Assembly: GCA_024280035.1 (NCBI GenBank)
Contig: JAJRQV010000047.1
Coordinates: 1-40,735 of the forward strand
Direction: 5' to 3'
Origin: Campylobacterales bacterium
Lineage (GTDB): Bacteria; Campylobacterota; Campylobacteria; Campylobacterales; Sulfurimonadaceae
Length of the DNA stretch: 40,735 nucleotides
The position numbers and the translations under genes were made by a program. The notes beneath the pieces were generated by a model. It ran no database searches and was not told the origin of the DNA. It was given only the letters and a program-made list of their open reading frames with translations. Every line of letters starts with the position of its first letter. The stretch's first letter is position 1. Shown here in pieces: positions 26,286-34,816 of this stretch.

Positions 26286-26420
26286 AAAGCAGACCTTATA
26301 TTTCTTCATTTGTAAACAGATGGTAAACCCATAGTAAACTGCCTGTTAACCAGTACTTAAAGATAAAAAAATCTAATATTTATATCACCTTTTTAACATT
26401 CCCTGAAGTAAGTTTGTGTT

Positions 26421-26473
26421 TATAATTAGACAACACAATTCTCACACATTGTTCTGAGCCCGAATTATGTGTG
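26421..26473 (+). promoter_or_regulatory. Promoter and leader hairpin of the surface-protein cluster
   Basis: TATAAT at 26421-26426 predicts a start near 26433. The leader then forms a 7-bp stem CACACAT/ATGTGTG (26443-26473) ending 8 bases before the ribosome binding site AAAAGGATAG. The rest of the gap 26286-26491 holds nothing that I recognise. Confidence 0.5.
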
Positions 26474-26491
26474 CAGTAAAAAGGATAGTTT

Positions 26492-27673
26492 ATGAACATA
26501 CTATTGTTAAATAAAACTGGCACATACTTCCAAAAACCAAGGTTTTATCAAGGCTTGATTTTTATTCTGTTTTTTATATTTTTAAATACATCATTATATG
26601 CGACTGTTAGCCAATATACTTCAGGAGGAACGGCACAAGAATTAGCAGACAAAATTGCAGGACCAGGTCTAACTATTAGTAATCCTATTATAAGACGTGG
26701 GAACACCTCTCAAACTGCACGTTTTGATAATGGGACAGCAGATGCTAATCTTGCTGTTGATTCAGGAATACTTTTAACCACAATGAGTGCTGACGAAGCA
26801 TTTTCAAGCAATGATAGTGGTAGTTTCACTATTAACAACACTGATATAACTCCTGATTCTGATTTAACAGCCATTGACAATCGAGCTCTTTATGATACTG
26901 TTGTTTTTGAATTTGATGTTGTCCTCGATGATAACACCCGTCTACTTTTAGTTAATTATCAATTTGCCTCTGAAGAGTATAATGAGTATGTTGGTTCAAT
27001 ATTTAATGATGCCTTTGGATTTTTTATCTCTGGAGGAGATTTAAATGGTACTACCTACAATATTGCAAGAGTACGAAACCCCAACGCATTTGTAACAATT
27101 AATAATCTTACAAACTTTCCCCCAGTAACTGTAAATAATGTTAATAATGGTTCACCCGGTGCAAACAGTACAAATGAACCATCTGATTATACAAACGCTA
27201 TATATTTCATCGATAACGAAGGTAAAACTGATCCAGATGTTGAGTTTGATGGTTTAACTGTGGGATTAAATGCAACACTTGACAACCTTACTCCTGGTAT
27301 CACTTACCATTTCAAAATGGCTCTTGCAGATGTAGGGGATAGTGCCCTAGATACAGGTGTATTTATTAACACTATCCGTGGGATTAGAGTTCCAAAAATC
27401 TGTTATGATTATTCTTACAAACAAAATGACCGTTTCTTCTCAGAAGACTATAACAAAACATTAGGGCCTGTTCTTTCTGGTACCGTAGTACCTGGAGATC
27501 CTATTGAAATAAGTGTTGCTATACAAAGTATTGAAGAGTCTGATATTAGTGCCAGTAATGTTAAGTTTAATGTCTTAAATATGGACATCTCTCAAATTAC
27601 TTATTGGGATGACACCGTATATGTTGCTGATCCTGGTGTTGTTTCTCGACGTTTTATTGCTGATAACACCTAA
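26492..27673 (+). CDS. N-terminal part: choice-of-anchor-L-type domain
   Basis: A 393-residue frame. A basic N terminus and a hydrophobic segment ending in FLNTSLYA (about 20-37) form a signal peptide. The segment from about 40 to 300 fits the choice-of-anchor-L pattern of secreted proteins: AQELADKIAGPGLTISNP, a GILLTT turn, VFEFDVVLDDNTRLLLVNYQ, FASEEYNEYVGSIFNDAFGF and a final YHFKMALADVGDSALDTGVF. These proteins are thought to be displayed on the cell surface, each with its own anchor. If translation stops at 27671, a secreted protein of this domain plus about 90 residues would still be made. No anchor is visible in it. Confidence 0.75.
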   Translation: MNILLLNKTGTYFQKPRFYQGLIFILFFIFLNTSLYATVSQYTSGGTAQELADKIAGPGLTISNPIIRRGNTSQTARFDNGTADANLAVDSGILLTTMSADEAFSSNDSGSFTINNTDITPDSDLTAIDNRALYDTVVFEFDVVLDDNTRLLLVNYQFASEEYNEYVGSIFNDAFGFFISGGDLNGTTYNIARVRNPNAFVTINNLTNFPPVTVNNVNNGSPGANSTNEPSDYTNAIYFIDNEGKTDPDVEFDGLTVGLNATLDNLTPGITYHFKMALADVGDSALDTGVFINTIRGIRVPKICYDYSYKQNDRFFSEDYNKTLGPVLSGTVVPGDPIEISVAIQSIEESDISASNVKFNVLNMDISQITYWDDTVYVADPGVVSRRFIADNT

Positions 27674-27676
27674 GGC

Positions 27677-28057
27677 ATGACCAACACTTCTTCAAGTATC
27701 AGTGATATTCCTATTGCAGATTTTCAAAACAAAGAATTCTTTTATACCTATTATTCAGTAAACCCATCCGTAGATAAACTCGATACACCATTAGATTTAA
27801 ATGTAACCTACACCATGACAATTCCTTTATCACCAACACAAAGCTTTGATATCAACGTAACCTCAGTCATTGATATTGACACACCCATATGTTCATCTGG
27901 TGGGATTAGTTACCGACCTGAATGGGGTATATTTAATATTGTTGACCGAGCCTTATATGATTCAAATAATCCAAAGTATAATCTTTTTTCTCAAGTAACA
28001 AACAGACCTTTTGATGTTGATTTAATTGCAACTGATGTCAATAACACAACCATTTAA
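27677..28057 (+). CDS. Middle fragment of the interrupted surface protein
   Basis: A 126-residue frame continuing in phase from the first part, one codon after its stop. It holds a beta-rich stretch (VTYTMTIPLSPTQSFDINVT) and the start of a Cys-containing region (TPICSSGGISYRPEWG) like those that open large tip or adhesin proteins in other pilus clusters. AAGG lies one base before the ATG, too close to be a good binding site, so reinitiation is doubtful. It probably exists as a protein only if the TAA at 27671 is read through. Confidence 0.45.
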   Translation: MTNTSSSISDIPIADFQNKEFFYTYYSVNPSVDKLDTPLDLNVTYTMTIPLSPTQSFDINVTSVIDIDTPICSSGGISYRPEWGIFNIVDRALYDSNNPKYNLFSQVTNRPFDVDLIATDVNNTTI

Positions 28058-28087
28058 CAAGCTGTTCAAACCGTTGTTGGTGTTCAA

Positions 28088-30184
28088 ATGCTTGATGTTG
28101 GTGGGTATCAAGATATTAACTCATCTTGTTGGGATCCAACACGTGGTATTACTTCTATACAAGTACAACCTATTGGTGATGCGACAAATAGTGCTAGTCG
28201 TGTAACACTATCCGTAACAGATCCTGACTTTTATAATGTTTCAAGAGAAAACACTGCCTTTCGTATCTGGTATCTAACAGGCGGTGCAGACCATGGGCTC
28301 TTTGAATTCACTACACAAGGCGAGCTTGAAACAGAATTGGCATCAATGGTAAACCAAGCTGGGATTACCTGTATTCAAACTGTTGGTGGTCCATCCGGAG
28401 CCCCTTGTGCAGCTAATCCATCTGATCCTATTACGGCATCTTGTTTTGAGTGTTTACGTGCAATTTATGGAGTGGCTATCTGTTCACGTGACAACTTTAG
28501 TATTCGACCTGAAACCTTTAATATTCAGATAAATGACTCTACTGCAGCAGGTTTAATTCCTGTTCCGACTCAAGCAAACTTATCTGCTGGATATGAATAT
28601 AGTTTCGATATAAATGCAACAACCCATATCGATGATAAAGCTGCTCCAGGGTACTCACAATACTTCTTTGAAGAACCAGAAACAAGTTTACAATTTCTTT
28701 GGGAGCCTACTGCTACAACAATTGTAAGCGGATGTAATGATACCAATGACTCATTTGTACCAGCTAACCTTGCGGCAGGTACTGTTGTAAATATGCGACG
28801 CTTACATAATAATGTTGGTCGTTATCGTTTGCATATGGTTGATACAACATGGACAGATGCTGATAAGCTTCCCGAACATCACGCATTAACTCCTAATTAT
28901 TTTATTGATGGGGATGGAAATGGAAATGATTGTGTACAATCAAGTAATGATGTACCTCTATATATTCCTGGTGATTACCTCACAAGTATGGTAGGTTGTA
29001 ATATTGAGTCAAAACACTTTAATAATAGTACAGGAAAACAATATAATGACCATAACCTAACATTTAGACCTCACCACTTTGGAGTGAGTACTATTCAGTA
29101 TGGAGTAGGAACAGACTTTCTACCTCTACCTATACCAGCAGCATCACTAATAGATTTATATACAAATGATGTTGATAGAAATCAAAGTATGGGAATTCGA
29201 TTTTTTGGTCAGATTCGTGCAGAAGGTGAAAATAATGTTACACTAAACAACTTTGTTAATAATTGTTATGCATCTAATGTGAATATAGATCTAAACCAAA
29301 CAATTAATTCTCCATTAGCAGCACTGCCGATATTTAAATATCATCTAGAAGAACATGACGTAAATAATGTAGCTATAATAACTAATGAAGTTAATGGTAG
29401 TGTAATTAATAATACTACTGGAATAAATATTAATGCACTCACATTAAACGAATCACGTTTTATTCCTAATGCAATGGGTGCCTTAGATATGAACTTAACC
29501 TTTAATTATAACCACGTAGTTAATGCACCATCCAACCCAATTAATATGATATTAAATGGTCTTCAAGTACTTTGTCAAACAGGTACGGATTGTGATTCTA
29601 TTGCTGATAATAATTTTCTGCATCAACCTGATAATGAGGTTATGGTCAATTCAAGCATTACCTCTTATTATTCACGTGTGCATATCCCTCGTTACCGTAT
29701 AAATGGAGATGGTGCAGGAGTCAGTGGTAATGTTACTATGTATTATGAGGTATATTGTGACCAAGACCCAGCCCTTGTAAATACCTGTAATCCAGCCTTA
29801 TACCCTACTCTGATGCCTGGGCAACTTTTAAGTCCAGATTCTGTTCGATGGTTTCAAAGTGAAAATCATACTGCTGAAGATGGTAAAGTCTATTCATTTA
29901 ATATAAGAAATCCAGCCCTAGCAAATAACTTTTTAGATGCTAGTGTAGTTAATTTAACAACGGCACACTTTCAATATGATGGTTTACAAGGTTATCCATT
30001 TAAAACTACGATAATAATTAATCCGAGTCCATGGTTAATCTATCATAGATTTGATATTGGAGCAACCTTCAACCTTTTTGAACTTGAATTTACATCAACT
30101 GGTGCTTGGGCAGGAAAAGACAACAGTTTAAAAGAGATAGACTCAAATATTGCTCCAGTTACAAATAGGCGAATCCAATGGTAA
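28088..30184 (+). CDS. C-terminal part of the interrupted surface protein
   Basis: A 698-residue frame in phase with the two parts before it; the open frame itself begins at 28058. It is Asn/Thr-rich with several Cys residues (CIQTVGGPSGAPC, CFECLRAIYGVAIC, CDQDPALVNTC) and ends in a block (NPSPWLIYHRFDIGATFNLFE, then WAGKDNSLKEID) that I associate with secreted proteins encoded beside pilin-like genes in Campylobacterota, comparable in place to MshQ or PilY1. No signal peptide, no membrane segment and no ribosome binding site precede the ATG, so on its own it would be neither translated well nor exported. Its stop overlaps the next gene start (ATGGTAA). Confidence 0.6.
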   Translation: MLDVGGYQDINSSCWDPTRGITSIQVQPIGDATNSASRVTLSVTDPDFYNVSRENTAFRIWYLTGGADHGLFEFTTQGELETELASMVNQAGITCIQTVGGPSGAPCAANPSDPITASCFECLRAIYGVAICSRDNFSIRPETFNIQINDSTAAGLIPVPTQANLSAGYEYSFDINATTHIDDKAAPGYSQYFFEEPETSLQFLWEPTATTIVSGCNDTNDSFVPANLAAGTVVNMRRLHNNVGRYRLHMVDTTWTDADKLPEHHALTPNYFIDGDGNGNDCVQSSNDVPLYIPGDYLTSMVGCNIESKHFNNSTGKQYNDHNLTFRPHHFGVSTIQYGVGTDFLPLPIPAASLIDLYTNDVDRNQSMGIRFFGQIRAEGENNVTLNNFVNNCYASNVNIDLNQTINSPLAALPIFKYHLEEHDVNNVAIITNEVNGSVINNTTGININALTLNESRFIPNAMGALDMNLTFNYNHVVNAPSNPINMILNGLQVLCQTGTDCDSIADNNFLHQPDNEVMVNSSITSYYSRVHIPRYRINGDGAGVSGNVTMYYEVYCDQDPALVNTCNPALYPTLMPGQLLSPDSVRWFQSENHTAEDGKVYSFNIRNPALANNFLDASVVNLTTAHFQYDGLQGYPFKTTIIINPSPWLIYHRFDIGATFNLFELEFTSTGAWAGKDNSLKEIDSNIAPVTNRRIQW

Positions 30185-30861
30185 ACTTTACTCAAGGTAA
30201 AAGCAGAAATGCTTTTAGCATGATTGAATTAATTTTTGCAATAGTTATTATTTCAATTACAGTTTTTGCCTTACCTCTTGTTCTTCTACAAAATGCTGAT
30301 TCACAAGAGATGTCACTTAAACAAGAAGGTATTACATTAACTTCTACAAAAATTTCTCAGATACTCACCTTTACTTGGGATCCATTGAGTTCACCTCTAG
30401 GTGCAATAATGTCGACATCAAATGCACTTGATATTGCAGGAGGAGGAACCGCTCCAAGAGTTGCCGGTACTGACTTTCGTGTAGGGCATTTCCAAAATGA
30501 ACTTAGACGTAGAATGACTCCTGCAACTAACCCCAGGTTTGCTGGAGCCATTGTTGGTGGTGGTACAACAGGAAGTGTTAATGACTTTGATGGAACAGCT
30601 GTAACTTTAGGTGCTCCAACTGCTAGAGGATTTAAACGTGATTTTAGACTTACTACAACAGTAAGTTATGTAGCAGAACCTGCCAACTACGCTGCTACAA
30701 CAATTATCAATAACTTTGGAACTGCTTCAGGTACATCAAACATTAAGATGGTTCAAATAAGTACAGATGAACAGATTAATGGAGCATGGACTCCAGCCAT
30801 ACAATTAAGCTCATTTACTTCAAATATTGGTGAAGCTGAATTTTTTAAAAGGAGATACTAA
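30178..30861 (+). CDS. Type IV prepilin-like protein (minor pilin) 1
   Basis: A 227-residue protein with a type III signal: a short basic leader, then Ala before FSMIELIFAIVIISITVFALP, with Glu at +5 of the mature protein. The residue before the cleavage point is Ala instead of the usual Gly, which prepilin peptidases tolerate. The C-terminal domain is Thr/Gly-rich and not recognised. It starts 7 bases inside the end of the surface-protein gene and ends one base into the next pilin-like gene, so all are co-translated. Likely a minor pilin or pseudopilin that carries or presents the large protein. Confidence 0.85.
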   Translation: MVNFTQGKSRNAFSMIELIFAIVIISITVFALPLVLLQNADSQEMSLKQEGITLTSTKISQILTFTWDPLSSPLGAIMSTSNALDIAGGGTAPRVAGTDFRVGHFQNELRRRMTPATNPRFAGAIVGGGTTGSVNDFDGTAVTLGAPTARGFKRDFRLTTTVSYVAEPANYAATTIINNFGTASGTSNIKMVQISTDEQINGAWTPAIQLSSFTSNIGEAEFFKRRY

Positions 30862-31841
30862 TGAGAAAAGGGTTTACTTTTCTTGAGATGATATTTGTCA
30901 TTGTTATTATTGGAGTCTTAGCAAAAGTTGGAACAAATTTACTATTTACTGCATATGAAGCTTCAATCTCAAGTAAAATCAATAATGATCTTCAATCAAA
31001 CAGTTCTATGGCTTTACGTCAAATCTCAAACCGCTTACAATATCGTCTTAAAGATTCAGTAATTGCAAGAACCGCAGCAGGTGTAGCTCCTGTAGCCTTG
31101 ACCTCAGCAGTTGGAAATAATTTTACTGTCTTAGAATGGATTGGTTATGACATAGATGGTCTACTGGGTACAAATCGAGCAGGAATCTTAGGTGAACCTG
31201 CTTTTAATCGACCAACATGGAGTGGTTTCATAGATGTAGATGATCCAGGAGCTATTGCCAGTGCTGCACTCACTGCTGCACCTTTTGCTTATTTGAGTAG
31301 TCCCGGTACAGATACGGGTTTAGTTAATAATGTTATTACTGCATTAAGTGTTAATGGCTCAACTGTGGGAACAAGTGCGATTTTTTTTACAGGAGCAAAC
31401 ACAAATGTAATTAACAATTATGGTTGGAGTGGAGTAGCACAAAACTTCCAAAATAATACAGCAGCACATAGAATTCAAGCTTATGTAGCTCCTTTTGTGT
31501 CAAGATTAGCAGATGCTACATTTATTGCACCTGGAGTAACCTCAAGTTTTACAGGAACAGATATATATGAGAACTACAAACTTGCATGGACTGCTTATGC
31601 TCTAGAACGAAGAGATATAGATGCAGATGGAGATGAAGACTTAGTTCTTTATTATGATTATCAACCATGGTTAGGTGAAAGTTTTTTAGCCAATGGAAGA
31701 CGCGTACTTTTAATGGAAAATGTAGATACCTTTAAATTCACTGCTATTGGGGACACCATCAAACTTCAAGTCTGTGTTAATGAAGAAAATTTCTTATCAG
31801 GGGGGATGTATTCAATATGCAAAGAAACCGCAGTATTTTAA
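30861..31841 (+). CDS. Type IV prepilin-like protein (minor pilin, PilW-like) 2
   Basis: A 326-residue protein with a textbook class III signal: MRKG before FTFLEMIFVIVIIGVLAKVG, with Gly at -1 and Glu at +5. The long soluble part is beta-rich with an Asp-rich segment (RRDIDADGDEDLVLYYDY, about 251-268) that resembles a calcium-binding loop. Its size and place between a small and a PilX-like pilin fit PilW/GspJ-type minor pilins. AAAAGGAG lies a few bases before the ATG, which overlaps the previous stop by one base. Confidence 0.85.
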   Translation: MRKGFTFLEMIFVIVIIGVLAKVGTNLLFTAYEASISSKINNDLQSNSSMALRQISNRLQYRLKDSVIARTAAGVAPVALTSAVGNNFTVLEWIGYDIDGLLGTNRAGILGEPAFNRPTWSGFIDVDDPGAIASAALTAAPFAYLSSPGTDTGLVNNVITALSVNGSTVGTSAIFFTGANTNVINNYGWSGVAQNFQNNTAAHRIQAYVAPFVSRLADATFIAPGVTSSFTGTDIYENYKLAWTAYALERRDIDADGDEDLVLYYDYQPWLGESFLANGRRVLLMENVDTFKFTAIGDTIKLQVCVNEENFLSGGMYSICKETAVF

Positions 31842-32311
31842 AATATACAAATATGAAATCAGGAATGGCTATGATTTTAGCCATTGCTTTTATGGTCGTT
31901 GTTGCTGGAATAATTGCTAGTATGCAGAGCATGACAGCTATTTCTACAAAAAGAACAGAACATATTTTCTTTACTGAGCAAGCTCAACTTTTAGCAAAAA
32001 GTGCTACAGAATTTGCAATACTAGCCATTTCGGGGCATGATAGAACAGGAGAGAGTTGTGTACAAAGAATAAATTCAACCTTCCCCACTGTAGCCACTCC
32101 AATTTTTACTATTGTAACAAATATACGTTATATAGGTTTAAACCCTATTGTTGCGGGAAGTACCTGTGATAACAACTCTTATATTGATATTATTGCAACA
32201 CCGCAATCAGAAGGAAGTGTTTTGATTGATGTAACAGTGAGCAGTATCGATGCTAACTTAAATATTGGTGAAACAATCACATACCACCGTAGAACACTTC
32301 AGAAACCTTAA
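31817..32311 (+). CDS. PilX/GspK-like minor pilin 3
   Basis: A 164-residue protein. KSG is followed by a hydrophobic helix (MAMILAIAFMVVVAGIIASM), a prepilin-like start that lacks Glu at +5, as GspK- and PilX-type tip pilins do. Two Cys pairs are possible (GESC, GSTC). It overlaps the previous gene by 25 bases if the ATG at 31817 is used; an in-frame ATG at 31853 would leave an 11-base gap but has no visible binding site. It closes the cluster before a strong terminator. Confidence 0.75.
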   Translation: MQRNRSILKYTNMKSGMAMILAIAFMVVVAGIIASMQSMTAISTKRTEHIFFTEQAQLLAKSATEFAILAISGHDRTGESCVQRINSTFPTVATPIFTIVTNIRYIGLNPIVAGSTCDNNSYIDIIATPQSEGSVLIDVTVSSIDANLNIGETITYHRRTLQKP

Positions 32312-32323
32312 TCCAAGGTTTCT
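32301..32323 (+). terminator. Terminator of the pilin cluster
   Basis: AGAAACCTT-AATCC-AAGGTTTCT, a perfect 9-bp stem whose first arm overlaps the end of the last pilin-like gene, followed by ATCTTTGTACATTTTTT. Confidence 0.75.
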
Positions 32324-32372
32324 ATCTTTGTACATTTTTTCCACTTACAAGCCTACTTAAGAAATCTCTCGT

Positions 32373-32378
32373 TATAAT
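32373..32378 (+). promoter_or_regulatory. hpf promoter (-10 box)
   Basis: A consensus TATAAT 40 bases before the hpf start, predicting a leader of about 33 bases with AAAGGAT ahead of the ATG. No -35 box is clear. Confidence 0.55.
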
Positions 32379-32417
32379 CATTATCTATCTATTAAACTTT
32401 TTATACAAAGGATATTT

Positions 32418-32963
32418 ATGAATATTAGTATGGTTGGTCGTCATGTTGAACTTACAGACGCGATTAAACAACAAATTGAAGCTTCTATTGACTCTCTTAG
32501 TAAATATAACTTAGACATTATTTCAGTACGTGCCATCGCTTCTGGCGAAGAGTTAAAAGGGCATAAGGGTAAGGGAGTTAGTATTGAATTTACTATTAAC
32601 TTACCGCATAAAAATACAATTGTGATTAAACAGCGTGATGATGATTTATATGCGGCTATTGATGTTGCAGCGAATCGTGCCCAAAAAGCACTTCGTCGTC
32701 ATCATGAAAGAATCCGTGATCATAAAAAAGTAGGCATCAATGAAGCTAAGGCTGCTTCTAAAGACATTAATATGTCTGAAGAGCGTGAAGCTCTTGAAGA
32801 TGAAATTGTTCCCCATGATTTAGAACTTCATAAACCTCAAGAAGTGGCAGATGTTCTTGAAAACCTTAAAGAGACAGATAAACAGTTTGAAATCTTTAAT
32901 GATATAGATGGAAAAACTCGTGTTCTGTACAAACGTAAAGATGGGCGTTTCGGGCTTTATTAA
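32418..32963 (+). CDS. hpf: Ribosome hibernation promoting factor, long form
   Basis: Long HPF binds the 30S decoding site and pairs ribosomes into inactive 100S dimers in stationary phase. The 181-residue product has the S30AE domain (about 1-100; MVGRHVELTDAIKQQIEASI, then DDDLYAAIDVAANRAQKALRRH cut as DLYAAIDVAANRAQKALRRH) and the C-terminal dimerisation domain (about 128-181; FEIFNDIDGKTRVLYKRKDG). The length marks it as the long form, so no separate RMF is needed. It is monocistronic, with its own promoter, followed by a long inverted repeat. Confidence 0.95.
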   Translation: MNISMVGRHVELTDAIKQQIEASIDSLSKYNLDIISVRAIASGEELKGHKGKGVSIEFTINLPHKNTIVIKQRDDDLYAAIDVAANRAQKALRRHHERIRDHKKVGINEAKAASKDINMSEEREALEDEIVPHDLELHKPQEVADVLENLKETDKQFEIFNDIDGKTRVLYKRKDGRFGLY

Positions 32964-32973
32964 GATCTTTTAT

Positions 32974-33030
32974 CCACAGATTAAACGGATTTAATAGATT
33001 ACCAATCTACTTAATCAGTTAAATCTGTGG
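32974..33030. repeat. Long inverted repeat between hpf and recG
   Basis: Two 27-base arms separated by 3 bases are complementary at 23 of 27 positions; the outer 9 (CCACAGATT with AATCTGTGG) are perfect. The repeat overlaps the last four codons of recG and lies between converging genes, so it may act as a bidirectional terminator. The CCACAGATT-type sequence with repeated GATTAA units resembles a REP-like intergenic repeat I associate with many bacterial genomes. Confidence 0.65.
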
Positions 33031-34812
33031 AGTACTCTCTTTTATAAAACTTTGAACTTCAACAATAATTTCTTCATCCTCAGCCATATCTACAAATCTA
33101 AAACTTTGACCACTTTGTTCATTTCCACTTAAAACATCACCACTTTTTCTGTATTGTAAGTCTAATTTAGCAATCTCAAAACCACTCATTGTTTTAGTAA
33201 ATGCCTCCAAGCGTTTTGAGCTTTCAACATTAGTATAAAGATAACAATAACCTTTTAAACCTGTTCGACTCACTCTTCCTCTTAACTGATGCAAGGTAGA
33301 CAGACCTAAACGTTCAGCACCTACAATAACAACAGTCGTTAGCTTAGGCAAAGAGATACCTACTTCTACTACCGTAGTTGCCAGTAAGATATCTCCTTTT
33401 TCTCTAAAGTCATACAAAACCTGCTCTTTTTCCTTATCTTTCCCATGCGTAACATACACATTATCAAAGTTTTTTTCCCAAAATCCTCTCGCCTCTTCTA
33501 TACTTTGATAATTTACAAACTCTGACTCTTCAACTAAGGGATAAACAATAAGAACTTGATGCTCCAGGGCTACCTCAGATTTAATATGCTCAAGTAAATC
33601 AGGAAAGTCTGGTTTATGAATCACAAAACTATCTATATCTTTTTTAAAAGGGGTTTCTTGAATTAAAGAGACCTCTAAAAGATAAGAGTTTATCATCGCC
33701 TGAGTTCTTGGAATCGGTGTGGCAGAAAATTGTAAAAAATGGGGTCGTTTTCTATTTTTTTCTAACATTTTAGAAAGTTTATTTCTTTGAGCGGTTCCAA
33801 ATCGGTGTTGTTCATCAATCATCACAACTGCCATCTCTTTAATATCTCTAAACAGCAAGGCATGCGTTCCAATGATAAAGTCATAATCACTTAAGTCCTC
33901 TTTTTTACTTTTATTTGTAACCAGTGTAATTTTTATCTCTTTGGGTAAGAACTTTTGTGCCTCCTCAAAGAGCTGGTTAGCAAGCACGGTTGTAGGTGCC
34001 ATTAAAATCGAGCCTAACTCTCTTGCCATATAAGCACAAGCAAGAATTACCATAGTTTTTCCTGAGCCTACATCACCCACAACCATTCTTTTGACTGCAA
34101 TCTCCTTTGAAAAGTCTTTTTGTATCTTTTTAATAGCACGTAACTGGTCTTTGGTTAACTCAAAAGGCAAGGTCTTAACCCAAGTGTCATAATCAGCTTT
34201 AAAGCTTTTAAGCGCAGGATAGGACTCTTTTTTAGAGGCAAGTAGAGTTAGATGATTATACAGTTCTGCAAACTTTAGGGCTTCTAAGGCTTCATATACA
34301 GGTAGAGCCGAAGGAAAATGCAAAGCTATTAGACTCCGACATACATCTTCACGCAAGCCATCTGTCATTAAGTTTTCTACACTTACATACTTTTTAACTA
34401 GATTCTGCATTACATCTGCACGAAGCTTACTTTTATATACAGCAACGATGCCACCACTGTTTGTTACAATTTTAGGTTGCAACATCTGTAAATTAGAAAA
34501 GTTCAACTCCATTTTTCCAAAAAGAAAAACTCGTATACCCTTTACAAATTGTCTTGAGTAGTAAGGCTTAGGCTGAAAAATGATTGCATCTATCTCTAAA
34601 TTAAAATTAAAAACAAAAAGACGAAGTTTAATAAACTTAGTAGAATAAGAGAAGTTAAGTACTTCGGCATCTATAAGTTGCTTAGTTCCAATGGAAGGTT
34701 GTGGATAAAGATTTCTATCTTCATAAGAGTGGGGAATTAAAAGAGCAAGTTCAATGAAGTTACGACTTCCTAGTTTAGAAAACTTAGGAAGGTCTTTTTC
34801 TTCAATGTTCAT
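33019..34812 (-). CDS. recG: ATP-dependent DNA helicase RecG
   Basis: RecG remodels stalled replication forks and branch-migrates Holliday junctions. The 597-residue product has a shortened wedge/OB region (about 1-170), then the superfamily 2 motor with Walker A GDVGSGKT (246-253), motif DEQH (333-336) followed by RFG as in RecG, and the late motifs TTVVEVGISLPKLTTVVI and QLRGRVSRTG. It is some 100 residues shorter than E. coli RecG, mostly at the N terminus, as is usual in Campylobacterota. It follows the M16 gene by 4 bases. Confidence 0.96.
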   Translation of the reverse strand: MNIEEKDLPKFSKLGSRNFIELALLIPHSYEDRNLYPQPSIGTKQLIDAEVLNFSYSTKFIKLRLFVFNFNLEIDAIIFQPKPYYSRQFVKGIRVFLFGKMELNFSNLQMLQPKIVTNSGGIVAVYKSKLRADVMQNLVKKYVSVENLMTDGLREDVCRSLIALHFPSALPVYEALEALKFAELYNHLTLLASKKESYPALKSFKADYDTWVKTLPFELTKDQLRAIKKIQKDFSKEIAVKRMVVGDVGSGKTMVILACAYMARELGSILMAPTTVLANQLFEEAQKFLPKEIKITLVTNKSKKEDLSDYDFIIGTHALLFRDIKEMAVVMIDEQHRFGTAQRNKLSKMLEKNRKRPHFLQFSATPIPRTQAMINSYLLEVSLIQETPFKKDIDSFVIHKPDFPDLLEHIKSEVALEHQVLIVYPLVEESEFVNYQSIEEARGFWEKNFDNVYVTHGKDKEKEQVLYDFREKGDILLATTVVEVGISLPKLTTVVIVGAERLGLSTLHQLRGRVSRTGLKGYCYLYTNVESSKRLEAFTKTMSGFEIAKLDLQYRKSGDVLSGNEQSGQSFRFVDMAEDEEIIVEVQSFIKESTPQI

Positions 34813-34816
34813 AACT

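Larger units (their letters stand above)
26492..30184 (+). pseudogene. Large secreted surface protein, one frame broken by two TAA codons
   Basis: Three consecutive open stretches lie in the same frame over 1231 codons, separated only by TAA at 27671-27673 and TAA at 28055-28057. There is no frameshift or gap, and protein-like sequence continues directly on both sides of each stop. Together they would encode one exported protein: signal peptide, choice-of-anchor-L-type domain, Cys-containing middle and a conserved C-terminal block. The last codons overlap the first pilin-like gene by 7 bases. The parts are described separately. Either two recent nonsense mutations, stop-codon readthrough or sequence errors could explain it; each TAA is one C-to-T change from a Gln codon. 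Confidence 0.75.

Noticed and set aside
26492-30184. Alternative genetic code reading TAA as an amino acid
   Set aside because: TAA ends many clearly complete genes in this window (pnp, guaA, nhaD, nadB, uvrC), so reassigning it is not credible.
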